A stretch of 36,356 bases of DNA from a virus. The notes beneath the pieces were generated by a model, which was not told the origin of the DNA, searched no databases, and saw only the letters and a list, made by a program, of their open reading frames with translations. Positions 7,962 through 16,102 of the stretch are shown here, in pieces (position 1 is the first letter of the stretch; each line of letters starts with the position of its first letter). Location of the stretch: positions 1-36,356 of IMG/VR virus record IMGVR_UViG_3300019776_001117. The stretch is one strand, 5' to 3'. The translations under genes were made by a program, and so were the position numbers.

Positions 7962-8258
7962 TTAGCTTACAATAAATGTTTCTTCTATAATCATATAACC
8001 AATACCGTTTGCCTCCAATTCATCAATTTGACTTTGAGTGATAGCCGTTGCCGGCTTAACATCTTTCAAATTGTAATAATTAAGTATTACATCATCAGTT
8101 ATGACATTTGCAGGAATGCTTAATATTTCTCCCGCTTCCAAGCTATCAGTTATACTTTTCCCATTCTCGAAAGCATTGAGGAAAGCATTTTTAAAACTTC
8201 CTGTATGCTGTAAGGAAAAATCCATCAAACTTTGATTATGCAGTACTTGCTTTTGCAT
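7962..8258 (-). CDS. Tail protein X / LysM-like small baseplate protein
   Basis: 98 residues. The N-terminal 60 residues (VLHNQSLMDFSLQHTGSF, then FENGKSITDSLEAGEIL) match the plan of phage tail protein X and LysM-type modules: a short strand, two helices and a DSLEAG turn. In P2-like and Mu-like tails such proteins sit at the hub or tail-tube interface and may touch peptidoglycan. The start at 8258 overlaps the upstream gene by 23 bases, and this start is needed to keep the conserved VLHNQSL segment. Confidence 0.6.
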   Translation of the reverse strand: MQKQVLHNQSLMDFSLQHTGSFKNAFLNAFENGKSITDSLEAGEILSIPANVITDDVILNYYNLKDVKPATAITQSQIDELEANGIGYMIIEETFIVS

Positions 8259-8604
8259 TGGCTTTAAGTATTTTGTTCTCCTTTTTCAGCTCGTTGATTT
8301 CTTGTTGTTGCAGTTTAATTTTTCGGTCTTTAAGCCTGATTTCCTCTTCCAAAAGCTCTATTTTTCGATTCATTGAGTCCTCGAACTCCTTGTATTGACT
8401 TTCATATCTTGACTTCAAATCATCCAAAATCTCCTTATAATGCCCCGATAATTTTATGTCATTATCAATGGCGGTGGTTTCGGCATTTTCTTTCGCCTGT
8501 AGTACATCAACCTGGTATTTGCTTTTGGTAAACAAAAAAGTAAAGAAACCGGTACCACCTATAGCGGTTAAAAAAAGTGTGATGTTGTTTAGAATTACTT
8601 CCAT
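8236..8604 (-). CDS. Membrane-anchored coiled-coil protein
   Basis: 122 residues. One N-terminal transmembrane helix (about residues 4-25, ILNNITLFLTAIGGTGFFTFLF) is followed by a long charged coiled coil (about residues 60-115, KIELLEEEIRLKDRKIKLQQQEINELKKENKI). The shape resembles phage holin/spanin-like or tail-associated anchor proteins, but it lies among baseplate genes rather than with the lysis genes at 14977-15880. It starts one base beyond the stop of the spike gene. Function is not established. Confidence 0.55.
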   Translation of the reverse strand: MEVILNNITLFLTAIGGTGFFTFLFTKSKYQVDVLQAKENAETTAIDNDIKLSGHYKEILDDLKSRYESQYKEFEDSMNRKIELLEEEIRLKDRKIKLQQQEINELKKENKILKANAKASTA

Positions 8605-9126
8605 TTAATTTCCTTTTAAAAACTGTTTAAACCTATTTTCAACGGCCGTAAATTCAGCCAGATTATTCAATGTATTTGTTGATCCTGTTTGTGCCGCTGC
8701 CGTTCCGGTTGTGTTTACCAAAAAGCTCATGTTTTTTATTGCTCCAATCAAATCAACCATCAAAGCCTTTAATGTTTCGTTCTCTTTTTTAAGCAAAAAG
8801 CCATCTTTATCCACTTGAAACTGTACTTGCTCAATATTCAAATCAAAACTTTCAATTTTAGAATAAGCCTCAACATACAATCGGTGCAAATCTTCATTGA
8901 TTGGTGAAACGAGAACCGAGCTCTCAACAGCCGGAAACAAATAAAACTTCTGATCGCTTCCGTCAATAATTGCCGATAGCTGCACATTTGTATATTCTAT
9001 ATCACCATCACTAACGGTACAAGTTCCTTGCTCTTTATTAACCGAAACAACTGTCCCAGGGAATGTATCAACATCCCTTTGTTTTAATTTCCTAAATGCG
9101 ATAGCTAATGCTTCGTCTAAATCCAT
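8605..9126 (-). CDS. Baseplate spike-like protein (Mu gp45 / P2 gpV type)
   Basis: 173 residues. An N-terminal helix (DEALAIAFRKLKQRD) precedes an OB-like beta domain at about 20-85, with the V-V-N-x5-C-x-V-x-D-G pattern of gpV/gp45 spikes and a VLVSPIN strand. The C-terminal half has a stalk (IESFDLNIEQVQFQVDKDGFLL) and a helix. It would form the trimeric membrane-piercing tip. It sits directly after the hub gene with a one-base overlap, as in Mu. It lacks an obvious metal-binding HxH apex. Confidence 0.6.
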   Translation of the reverse strand: MDLDEALAIAFRKLKQRDVDTFPGTVVSVNKEQGTCTVSDGDIEYTNVQLSAIIDGSDQKFYLFPAVESSVLVSPINEDLHRLYVEAYSKIESFDLNIEQVQFQVDKDGFLLKKENETLKALMVDLIGAIKNMSFLVNTTGTAAAQTGSTNTLNNLAEFTAVENRFKQFLKGN

Positions 9127-10094
9127 TATAATTTTGTACCAATGGTTACTTTTCTACGTGCGCCACTTCGTCCATAAGAGGTGACTACTTTTTTTATAAA
9201 ATAATTACCCTCACGTTTGGGGTGTTCGCTGTCCAATAATTTAGCTTTCATTCCTCGGGTTGCATACGGAATTAAAAAACTCGTCACATCACCGTCAAAA
9301 CCATCATATTTTAATTTTTCAATTGCCGCATTAGCTAGTTTTTCTAATTGCTTGGTATCTGAGATAACAGAAGTGGTGAACTCACGCTGTTCACCATCAA
9401 TATCACCAACTTCAATACTTTCTTTTTTGTTCGTTTTAGGATTCATATAATTATACTTCACCTTAATTCGCCTATCGTCTTTACTCTTAAACTCCAAATC
9501 ATTTGACACTAAATTGTAGTTTAAATCATAAACCACCGTTTGTCCTATATTGGTAAGTTGCTGTAATCCGCAATAGAGTTCCCCCGCATCGTTAATAAAA
9601 ACAGTCATAGACAAGTCCTTTCTTAAACTTTCCAAAACTTGTGCACCATTGGCGTTTTTGATAATCCATTTATCAAGTTGCACGTCCGGTATGTTTTTTG
9701 CCAAAACAATTGGGGTATCTTTCACGACTTCCTGCAAAATTTGTTTCATGGTGCAAGACTGCCAGCTTTTAGTAATATTCTTTCGCCTTAACAACCACAT
9801 AGCGTCCTCGCAATGAATTTCCATCGGTATTTTAGGACTTATCTTTCGAACGTATCCCACAAACTCAACACCTGAATATTTACCTTCATACCCGAGCGTT
9901 ATAACAACTTTATCACCTACTTTTAAAGCCTCTTCGGTAAGTTTTTGAACACCGTTCTGTTTTACTTTAAAACGAGAGGGAAGCTTTATAATCGCAGTAT
10001 CGCTTAAATTGTCAACTGATTTTGTGATCTCAACTTCATTCAAGGAATTAAAAACAAAGTCACCTATTTCGGCTTTTCCCTCAAGTACAAACAT
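9126..10094 (-). CDS. Baseplate hub protein (Mu gp44 / P2 gpD-like)
   Basis: 322 residues. The start overlaps the upstream stop and the end overlaps the spike start by one base each. N-terminal beta barrel with VEITKSVDNLSDTAIIKLPS and GDKVVITLGYEGKYSGVEFVGYV, the signature of gpD/gp44/VgrG-like hub domains. This is followed by EDAMWLLRRKNITKSW and a second barrel with LSMTVFINDAGELYCG, then a YNYMNPKTNKKESIEVG segment. The hub joins the tail tube to the spike. Order tape measure, DUF6046-like, hub, spike supports the call. Confidence 0.7.
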   Translation of the reverse strand: MFVLEGKAEIGDFVFNSLNEVEITKSVDNLSDTAIIKLPSRFKVKQNGVQKLTEEALKVGDKVVITLGYEGKYSGVEFVGYVRKISPKIPMEIHCEDAMWLLRRKNITKSWQSCTMKQILQEVVKDTPIVLAKNIPDVQLDKWIIKNANGAQVLESLRKDLSMTVFINDAGELYCGLQQLTNIGQTVVYDLNYNLVSNDLEFKSKDDRRIKVKYNYMNPKTNKKESIEVGDIDGEQREFTTSVISDTKQLEKLANAAIEKLKYDGFDGDVTSFLIPYATRGMKAKLLDSEHPKREGNYFIKKVVTSYGRSGARRKVTIGTKL

Positions 10095-10693
10095 TAGCTT
10101 AAAAGATTGGTTTTTAATTTGTCTTTCTCGTTCAAATCGGCAAAGAAATCCTGATCGCTTACCGCCGTAATTGTATATTTCTGCATCCCCGATTCTCCGA
10201 TCATTTCATCAAATTGAATATCCTTAATTACAATATTTCGAATGCCAAACATTTCCAAAAAAACATTGCTTTCAACTTCCACAGAATCATTTATCTCCAG
10301 TAAATCATTCAATAAACTAACCTGTGCCGATGGGTAAATTTCAGGGTCATCCAAATCAATACACACGCCTTTAATTGTGATATTGTAATCTTCGGTACAG
10401 ATGTATTCTTTAACCGTTCCTTTTCTATATTTCCCAACCGTGGCAGTTTCAACGATTGTTTTTTGCAATCCCAATGAAATAAGCGGTTCGTTTGGTAGCT
10501 TAAAAGTTTGTCCTTTGTACGAAAATTTCAACGTCATGAAGTACTTGGCACCCAATAACTGCTTTGTATTGATTCCTTTCAAAGAAGGAAGACGATAACG
10601 GGTTTTGTTCTTTTTCCACCATTCAGGAAAATGAGGACCCACATAATCCAATCCCGCTCTTATAAGCACTTCTTTTATATTAAAATCAGCCAT
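10094..10693 (-). CDS. Tail/baseplate protein (DUF6046-like, Mu gp43 position)
   Basis: 199 residues between tape measure and hub, with one-base overlaps at both ends. The sequence has a basic PEWWKKNKTRYRLPSLKG segment and a central beta domain (TVGKYRKGTVKEYICTEDYNITIKGV). A second strand-rich part reads EVESNVFLEMFGIRNIVIKDIQF, ending in a KYTITAVSDQDF motif. Proteins with this plan occupy the same place in Bacteroidota contractile phages. Mu gp43 at this place is a hub-associated protein with a LysM-like domain. Likely a tube-to-hub adaptor; exact role unknown. Confidence 0.55.
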   Translation of the reverse strand: MADFNIKEVLIRAGLDYVGPHFPEWWKKNKTRYRLPSLKGINTKQLLGAKYFMTLKFSYKGQTFKLPNEPLISLGLQKTIVETATVGKYRKGTVKEYICTEDYNITIKGVCIDLDDPEIYPSAQVSLLNDLLEINDSVEVESNVFLEMFGIRNIVIKDIQFDEMIGESGMQKYTITAVSDQDFFADLNEKDKLKTNLLS

Positions 10694-12522
10694 TAGTCCG
10701 TTTGCATTTGGTTCACACTATTTACAGCCCTCAATAACATTTCTTGCGTTTTCTCACCCAAATTATTCAAGCCTTGCTCAACATTGCTCACAAATATTTT
10801 TGTATCATCCTGAAGCTTTTGAATATTGATGGTGATATGGGTAATTTTAGAACCTCCCGAAACAATGGAATCCGCTTTTGATTTATCTTTATCGGCTCCT
10901 TTACCGACAGGAAGTAATCCCTTTTGATTTTTTAAATAATCGTCGTAAGCCCCTGTACCTGTATCTTTTTTACCTCCTATGGCAAACTTATCTTTTAAGG
11001 ATTGAAAGTCTTTTTTAATGCCGTTCGTATCTACTTTAATACCAACTTGACTAAATTCGTTTTTAGCCTTCATGGCACTGTCAGCAATCTTTTTATACCC
11101 ATCAATAATTGATTTTTTGCGGGCTTCGACATCACCACTTATTTGGGCGATCATCTTTTGATTGTCTGTAGAATTTCCAAGTCCAACCGCCTCTTTGAAT
11201 TTGTACCAAGCAAGCTGTATTTTATCAATACCAATCATCAAAGCACTAATTACTGTGTTGAAATTGGCTTTTACATAATCCGTATAGGTTTGCCAAATGA
11301 GTTTTGCACCGCTAACGGTATGTTTCCAACTTTCGCCCCAACCACTTGTATATTTCATAACCATGCCAATGACCATAATCAATGCCATTACTCCTAATAC
11401 AACCCATGTAACCGGATTAACAAGCATCAAAGCATTGTAAATGACTAATGCGTTATTCCACAACCACCATGCGGCAGTTATTGCCGCTATTTCTCTCGCA
11501 AAGGGCTGCATCCATCCAAGCAATGTGGTTAATCCGGTAGTCAACCATCCAACACCCACCAAGACCCATGTCATTACATCGCCAAAGGTTTTCAAAGCCG
11601 TTCCTGCATCGGTAATTCCGAATATAGCTCTGATAAAATCAGAAAAGGCATAAACAACCGGCTCAACCATTACATAAAGAATATGAAACCATTCAGAAAT
11701 CACGGGCAAGTACTCCGTTAGGAACAATAAACCACCGCTTAAGATGGTTATTACCCCCGTGAAAATTTCCCCCGATTGACCGCCAACGGCCACAAGAAAA
11801 CTATTCCATTGATCGCCTAGATTTGATATTTTACCGCCCAATGTTTGTGATATTGATTCCATAGAACCCGCAACACCTGTCATTTGTCCATATTGGAGTA
11901 ATGCGTTTTTAATCGCTTCGGAATTATTGTTTACTTCTTTGGTAACATTTTTAAACGACAGCGTTACTTTATCACCATGCTTCGAGGCCTGAATACCAAA
12001 TTCTTTCAAACGTTCAAATTCGCCTGTTTGAGCATCAAGCATAGCCTCCGTAAGTTGGTCAAAACCTTTTCCCTGGGAGGATGCCAAATCACCTAAATTT
12101 GTCATTTCTGCCTTAGTTGGCAAAAGCCCCCTATTAACGAGCTTAACAAACGAACCTGTTAAATCATTTAATTGGAAAGGAGTTTTTGTCGCAAAATCGG
12201 TAAGCATATTAAGAGCTGCTGCGCCTACTTTATCCGATTGAAAAGTATTAGTCAATACAGCATTAAACTTTTCATATTCTGCCCTGGCATCAATAACTTT
12301 ATTTGTAAATGACCATATCGCAGTAACGGCGAAAACAGTTGCCAAAACACTTTTAAGTTTACCCATCGTACTAGTTAAGGAATTCGATGTTTTCTCAACA
12401 TGTTTCATGGAGTCATTCAGTCCGTCCACTTTTTTGTCAGTAATGCCTACACTAGCCGCTATCGAATGAAGCGTAGAGCTGGCGTAGTCTTTCATGTTGA
12501 TTAAAAATTCGTAGGCGTTCAT
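10693..12522 (-). CDS. Tail tape measure protein
   Basis: 609 residues. Features: an N-terminal helical region with the NSLTSTMGKLKSVLATVF segment; the classic tape-measure core (about residues 85-240, FATKTPFQLNDLTGSF, AMLDAQTGEFERLKEFGI, KISNLGDQWNSF); several hydrophobic helices between about 255 and 390; and a charged C-terminus (KKDTGTGAYDDYL and HITINIQKLQDDTKIF). It sets tail length and is ejected ahead of DNA. It follows the tail chaperone G/GT pair; its ATG overlaps the TGA that ends the -1 frame of GT. Moderately short for a tape measure, which predicts a fairly short tail. Confidence 0.85.
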   Translation of the reverse strand: MNAYEFLINMKDYASSTLHSIAASVGITDKKVDGLNDSMKHVEKTSNSLTSTMGKLKSVLATVFAVTAIWSFTNKVIDARAEYEKFNAVLTNTFQSDKVGAAALNMLTDFATKTPFQLNDLTGSFVKLVNRGLLPTKAEMTNLGDLASSQGKGFDQLTEAMLDAQTGEFERLKEFGIQASKHGDKVTLSFKNVTKEVNNNSEAIKNALLQYGQMTGVAGSMESISQTLGGKISNLGDQWNSFLVAVGGQSGEIFTGVITILSGGLLFLTEYLPVISEWFHILYVMVEPVVYAFSDFIRAIFGITDAGTALKTFGDVMTWVLVGVGWLTTGLTTLLGWMQPFAREIAAITAAWWLWNNALVIYNALMLVNPVTWVVLGVMALIMVIGMVMKYTSGWGESWKHTVSGAKLIWQTYTDYVKANFNTVISALMIGIDKIQLAWYKFKEAVGLGNSTDNQKMIAQISGDVEARKKSIIDGYKKIADSAMKAKNEFSQVGIKVDTNGIKKDFQSLKDKFAIGGKKDTGTGAYDDYLKNQKGLLPVGKGADKDKSKADSIVSGGSKITHITINIQKLQDDTKIFVSNVEQGLNNLGEKTQEMLLRAVNSVNQMQTD

Positions 12523-12749
12523 GTCGTATTTTGAGAGGATTCTTTTTCTTTAGTTCGGATATAATGCAAAGTTTGAATTTCTTCACACCAAGCCCTATCA
12601 CTTAATTTGTGTGGTTTCCTGATATGCATATAGTATTTTAAGTACGCATCCAGCAACCGTATATTGATATACATTTTTCCCTCTGGAGTTGTTTTAACAT
12701 ACTCAAAGGATGAGGCGTCATTAGTGTCAATGACTGCCTCATTTAAAGC
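12519..12749 (-). CDS. -1 frame extension (T part) of the tail assembly chaperone GT
   Basis: An open frame with no useful start of its own. It begins at the slippery site in the chaperone gene and runs 76 codons to a TGA that overlaps the tape-measure ATG. It starts ALNEAVIDTNDASSF, includes MYINIRLLDAYLKYYMH and ends TKEKESSQNTT. Reading through the site joins it to the 182-aa upstream protein, giving a fusion of about 256 aa (13291 to 12519). In lambda, Mu and most long-tailed phages the gene pair before the tape measure makes such G and GT products to coat the tape measure. The exact abutment with the next gene and the canonical heptamer make this persuasive. Confidence 0.8.
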   Translation of the reverse strand, partial: ALNEAVIDTNDASSFEYVKTTPEGKMYINIRLLDAYLKYYMHIRKPHKLSDRAWCEEIQTLHYIRTKEKESSQNTT

Positions 12750-13291
12750 TTTTTTAGCCTTGCAATTCTTTTGTTTTGCAGTTTCTCAATGGCTTGATAC
12801 AACGGGAACCGAATTGCGGCGTTATCCCTGTCGTTGAAAGCTTCGTTTTTTTCAAGGCAAACCGCTTCAAATAATTTTTCTTGGGTCACAAAAGGTTTGT
12901 CTCCTGGATTCTTCCTTTCGGCAATCGAAATATCACTACGGGTAATTACCCTCACTTTACACACAGCTTCCCCAATTGTAATTGTGGAAACATTTCCATC
13001 CGTAGTAATTTCAGCCTCTTCAAAATCAAAGAAATCTTTCATCTCTTTACGAGCTGGTAAGAAGTACTCATCTACCGTTTTAATTTCTTGATCCCCTCCG
13101 ATGAATAAGATGTTAATCATTTCCTCCCCAAAAGCAGAATTACCACCTTTTTGCATGGCAACAAATCCTCGTTTAAAATCTTTCATTTTTGGTTCACGTA
13201 GATAAGCTATTTTGTCATCTACCGGAAGTTCGTAAACGCCTCCATACTGTAATTTCCATTCTGCTATTTGCTTTTCAATATTTTTGCTCAT
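12743..13291 (-). CDS. Tail assembly chaperone, G-type (Mu gp41-like)
   Basis: 182 residues from the ATG at 13291 (MSKNIEKQIAEWKLQYG). A longer frame begins at 13333 but would start inside a terminator stem. The sequence has a beta-rich N-terminus (VYELPVDDKIAYLREPKM) and a central acidic body. It ends LQNKRIARLKKL. The codons CTA AAA AAG close to the stop contain the slippery heptamer A AAA AAG, allowing a -1 shift into the 76-codon T extension. It lies between the tube and the tape measure, the canonical site for this chaperone. Confidence 0.8.
   Translation of the reverse strand: MSKNIEKQIAEWKLQYGGVYELPVDDKIAYLREPKMKDFKRGFVAMQKGGNSAFGEEMINILFIGGDQEIKTVDEYFLPARKEMKDFFDFEEAEITTDGNVSTITIGEAVCKVRVITRSDISIAERKNPGDKPFVTQEKLFEAVCLEKNEAFNDRDNAAIRFPLYQAIEKLQNKRIARLKKL
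12749..12755 (-). promoter_or_regulatory. A AAA AAG slippery site for programmed -1 frameshift
   Basis: The minus strand reads A AAA AAG with zero-frame codons CTA AAA AAG, the most efficient bacterial -1 slip sequence. It lies two codons before the zero-frame stop, and the -1 frame is open to the tape-measure start. Confidence 0.8.
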
Positions 13292-13320
13292 TTGTTTGTT
13301 TTTTGATTGTTGTTTTAAAA

Positions 13321-13348
13321 AAAAGCCACCCATCAGCTGGATGGCTTT
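13321..13348 (-). terminator. Hairpin with U-run between tail tube and tail chaperone
   Basis: On the minus strand AAAGCC pairs with GGCTTT around an inner CATC/GATG helix, followed by a T run. The plus strand also ends in T-rich sequence, so it may act both ways. Partial termination here would make tube and sheath more abundant than chaperone and tape measure, matching their stoichiometry in the virion. Confidence 0.6.
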
Positions 13349-13362
13349 ACATTCTTTTTTTC

Positions 13363-13388
13363 GTCACCCTGAGCGAAGTCGAAGGGTT
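13363..13388. repeat. REP-like interspersed repeat
   Basis: GTCACCCTGAGCGAAGTCGA followed by AGGGTT abuts the stop of the tube gene; ACCCT (13366-13370) and AGGGT (13383-13387) can pair. This sequence type recurs in many Bacteroidota genomes at gene ends. A second copy is not seen in this window, so its repeat status is from general knowledge. Confidence 0.45.
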
Positions 13389-13803
13389 ATTGTTGATGTT
13401 TTACCTCCAAAAATAGAATTGGCAATTCCACAAGCATATTACTGTCGCCTTGTTTCATACCTTTTTTATACTCTTTAATCTCACAAGTAGAAAGCACATC
13501 GGTAACTGTAGCACCGCCATCATTTGGGGCAAAACTCCAAATAATATCAAAGCTTAAAGCCAAAATATCTTTATTGGGAGCGTCGGCGATCATTGCCTCA
13601 ACTTCGCTTTGCCACAAGACTATTTTACCCTCAAAATCTTTGTTTCCTCGGGTAATTTTATGACCAATAGCACCACGCCCTCTCAGCACTTTTTTTTCTT
13701 GTTTTCCAGAATATTCAACCTCGTCGATTCCTTCTATAATTCGACCGCCAATAGCGATTGAAATGTCGTTCCAGGAATAATTTTTACTACTATAGTCCGG
13801 CAT
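13387..13803 (-). CDS. Tail tube protein (Mu gpM-like)
   Basis: 138 residues directly after the sheath gene (1-base gap). The sequence is beta-rich, with NYSWNDISIAIGGRIIEGIDEVEYS, then VLRGRGAIGHKITRGNKDFEGKIVLW and an ELPILFLEV C-terminal strand, the usual plan of contractile tail tubes and Hcp-like folds. In contractile phages the tube gene nearly always follows the sheath, and the tail chaperones come next, as here. It polymerises as hexameric rings through which DNA is ejected. Family match is by plan and context. Confidence 0.75.
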   Translation of the reverse strand: MPDYSSKNYSWNDISIAIGGRIIEGIDEVEYSGKQEKKVLRGRGAIGHKITRGNKDFEGKIVLWQSEVEAMIADAPNKDILALSFDIIWSFAPNDGGATVTDVLSTCEIKEYKKGMKQGDSNMLVELPILFLEVKHQQ

Positions 13804-13804
13804 A

Positions 13805-14980
13805 TTACTCTAGTGTTGTGGTAAATCCAATGTTTACCGTTATGAAATCAGAATAGCCTACAGGAAGCAATTGAAGGGCTACGTTAACATTGTTCGTTTG
13901 CGAAACATTTTGATTTTCATCAATGAAAGCTTTTACACCTGAAAGCTTGCCAGCCTCAACCATGTTGGATTTAATTTGGCTTTCAATTCCGTTTTGCCAT
14001 GCTTTAATGATTGCCGGATGAATGGTTCCCGCTTCGGTTACTGGAATTTCGTCCGACAGTTCTTGAACCAATGTGGTGTAAGCTGTTATAACAGCTTCAT
14101 CCATTACCAAACCCCTTGCAAGGCTATTAAAGTCGTCTGTAGGCAAAGTCAAAGTTTTATCACCTGTAAAGTAAAAACCGGATAAATTGGCAAAGCTTCG
14201 CATAAAGATGTAATTCTTAGCGTCTATCGCATTCCAGGCAGTGTCCAAAGTGGAAACCGCTTCACCATTGGTAAAATAAGCGGCAAAAGGTTCAATTGCA
14301 CCGTCTTTCACACGGCTTAACTTTCGTTGCGTTGGAATATTAGCCATACGCCCAAGAGCCAAACCAATTGAAGCTTCTTTCGAACCGTCAGTATTGGCAA
14401 TAAGAATCGAAACTTTATTGTAGTTTGTTGTAGCGTAATCTTTTAAATTAGCTACCGTACCGTCAAATTTATTGCCTGATATAATCACTCTCACTGGAAA
14501 ATACCTGTCGGCAAAGTCCTGAGCCAAAGCCTGGGCTTTTACAACTGCCGTATGCACGTCAGCATCCAAACCTTCGGTAATTGTTTCGCCAGTTCCCGAC
14601 TTTTTTAAAAGTCCTAAAATTCTAATTTTACCTTGGGCATCGCTCAACAACTTTTTAGCGTATGCTTTAGTTATGTCAGCCTGATCGGTTAACGTGATTG
14701 TCGAAGCAACCAGCATGAACCACAATTCAGCTCCTTTTTTTGCTTCCGCATAAAAAGCCGCAATCTGTTTGTAGGCGAAATCGTTGGTACCACCTTCGGT
14801 AATTCCTAAATTAATCGCTTCATCCAATGAAAAGATTTGGTAAGAAGTACCTACAGTTACTTTATTAGCTCCCGCAACGGTTACACCTGTCAATACAAAT
14901 CCGGGTATCTTTTGGATGTCTGCCTGTGACAACTCTAGACCATTGCTAGAGATGTTAAATTGTACATTTGGTAAACTCAT
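13805..14980 (-). CDS. Contractile tail sheath protein (DUF2586-like, Mu gpL-like)
   Basis: 391 residues. The N-terminus has LPNVQFNISSNGLELSQADI. The alpha/beta body (QIFSLDEAINLGITEGG, KGAELWFMLVAST, KIRILGLLKK) and a C-terminal PAIIKAWQNGIESQIKSNM helix, ending VALQLLPVGYSDFITVNIGF, are typical of the DUF2586 sheath family found in Bacteroidota Mu-like phages. Contraction drives the tube through the envelope. Its ATG overlaps the stop of the spanin gene (ATGA), tying tail and lysis genes in one transcript. Confidence 0.8.
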   Translation of the reverse strand: MSLPNVQFNISSNGLELSQADIQKIPGFVLTGVTVAGANKVTVGTSYQIFSLDEAINLGITEGGTNDFAYKQIAAFYAEAKKGAELWFMLVASTITLTDQADITKAYAKKLLSDAQGKIRILGLLKKSGTGETITEGLDADVHTAVVKAQALAQDFADRYFPVRVIISGNKFDGTVANLKDYATTNYNKVSILIANTDGSKEASIGLALGRMANIPTQRKLSRVKDGAIEPFAAYFTNGEAVSTLDTAWNAIDAKNYIFMRSFANLSGFYFTGDKTLTLPTDDFNSLARGLVMDEAVITAYTTLVQELSDEIPVTEAGTIHPAIIKAWQNGIESQIKSNMVEAGKLSGVKAFIDENQNVSQTNNVNVALQLLPVGYSDFITVNIGFTTTLE

Positions 14981-15477
14981 ATTACTTTAAATGTTTTAAG
15001 AATAAATGTTGTCACACCCCCCAGGAATAACCCGACTAAAAAAGCGATTAGAATATTAAATAGGGTGTAACCTGTTTTCTTACTTTGGTTACCTACATCG
15101 CTCCGGGCGGTGGCTCGGATTTCTTTCTGTAATTCTTTCTTTATTTTGGCAACTATAGCGAGACTGTCGCAGGTTGCCGTTACCGTTACCGTGTCGTGTT
15201 TAATTATAAGTTTAGCGGTAGCGTTCCCGTTTTTCTGGGTAAATGTTTTGGGCTTTGAAATACTGTTTAAACCCTTTTTAAACACCAGTTCCGAGACGGG
15301 AATTTTTAGGCTTGTTTCAGCCTTTGGGGCAAAAAGAGTTGTATCCCTGTAGGTTTCTTTTTGCTGAATAATTGTTTCGGCTGTCGAAGTGCTTTTTTGA
15401 GTTTCCTGCCGTGATGTTCGGCAGGAAGTCAAAAAACAACATAAACAAACCAATACAAGCACAATTGTTTTATACAT
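14977..15477 (-). CDS. Unimolecular spanin (u-spanin) candidate
   Basis: 166 residues from the ATG at 15477. It has a lipoprotein signal with lipobox LTSC (Cys19), a soluble charged linker (about 20-135), and a C-terminal transmembrane helix (about 138-160, LFNILIAFLVGLFLGGVTTF). An outer-membrane lipid anchor plus an inner-membrane helix in one chain is the defining plan of u-spanins such as T1 gp11, which fuse inner and outer membranes at lysis. The next gene upstream is the endolysin, overlapping by 8 bases. No separate Rz/Rz1 pair is visible. Confidence 0.75.
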   Translation of the reverse strand: MYKTIVLVLVCLCCFLTSCRTSRQETQKSTSTAETIIQQKETYRDTTLFAPKAETSLKIPVSELVFKKGLNSISKPKTFTQKNGNATAKLIIKHDTVTVTATCDSLAIVAKIKKELQKEIRATARSDVGNQSKKTGYTLFNILIAFLVGLFLGGVTTFILKTFKVI

Positions 15478-15880
15478 CTTTATACTCTTTTTTGGCGTCA
15501 AAACTCGGACATGCTTTTTTTACATTCGGGAAATCCCTGTGTCCTTGAATAACGGCGGTTGGAAATTTTTGTTTTAAGGCTGCGAGCAGCTTTAAAAGTG
15601 ATGCCTTTTGCTGTGGCGTTCGGGTGTCTTTTGGAACATTTGAAGCGTCAACACCTCCTATGTAGGAAATATTGATTATTTGACTGTTAAACCCTTTTAC
15701 ACCGTTAGAAACTTGCTCAATCGGTAATAAGTTTACGACCTCGCCATCTGGCTTAACAATAAAGTGGTAGCCGGGCATTTTCCAACCTAAATGATCTTTC
15801 CAATAGCTTTGAATTGCGCTAATGCTCGTGTTTTGAGAAGTGGCGGTACAATGAACGGCTAAATACTTTATTGGTCTCAT
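15470..15880 (-). CDS. N-acetylmuramoyl-L-alanine amidase endolysin (Amidase_2 type)
   Basis: 136 residues, a compact T7-lysozyme-like amidase that cuts the bond between muramic acid and the stem peptide. The VHCTAT segment gives His10, GHRDF gives His114 and the later ACPSF gives Cys124, the expected zinc ligands; Tyr38 (GYHF) and Lys122 fit the catalytic pair of T7 lysozyme. There is no signal peptide, so export depends on a holin, which is not identified here. It sits between a small head gene and the u-spanin, forming a lysis pair inside the structural operon. Confidence 0.85.
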   Translation of the reverse strand: MRPIKYLAVHCTATSQNTSISAIQSYWKDHLGWKMPGYHFIVKPDGEVVNLLPIEQVSNGVKGFNSQIINISYIGGVDASNVPKDTRTPQQKASLLKLLAALKQKFPTAVIQGHRDFPNVKKACPSFDAKKEYKDV

Positions 15881-16099
15881 CTATTCCTCTTCTTTAGTTT
15901 CCTCAACAACTTCAATAAGCTTTGGATTTTTGTGCGTTGTAGCTACATCATCATCACTTAAAGACTTTGCGTGGTCGGTTGCATATTTCTTTGTTTCAAA
16001 TAGAAACTCATCAGAAGTGCTATACACTACCTTTTTTTTAGGATTGGCGGTAAAGTAGACTTCTACTTTACCGTCAAGTGTTATTTTCTTTCCTGCCAT
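15881..16099 (-). CDS. Small head-region protein, unrecognised
   Basis: 72 residues, 3 bases after the capsid gene and abutting the endolysin. N-terminal beta part (KITLDGKVEVYFTANPKKKV) and an acidic C-terminus (EVVEETKEEE). Small proteins of this type often follow the capsid gene in Bacteroidota phages and may be head decoration or head-tail adaptors; no defined family is seen. Confidence 0.55.
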   Translation of the reverse strand: MAGKKITLDGKVEVYFTANPKKKVVYSTSDEFLFETKKYATDHAKSLSDDDVATTHKNPKLIEVVEETKEEE

Positions 16100-16102
16100 T
16101 TT

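Noticed and set aside
12743-13333. Upstream start MGGFFLKQQSKN for the tail chaperone
   Set aside because: That start is inside the terminator stem; the internal ATG at 13291 has an A-rich leader.
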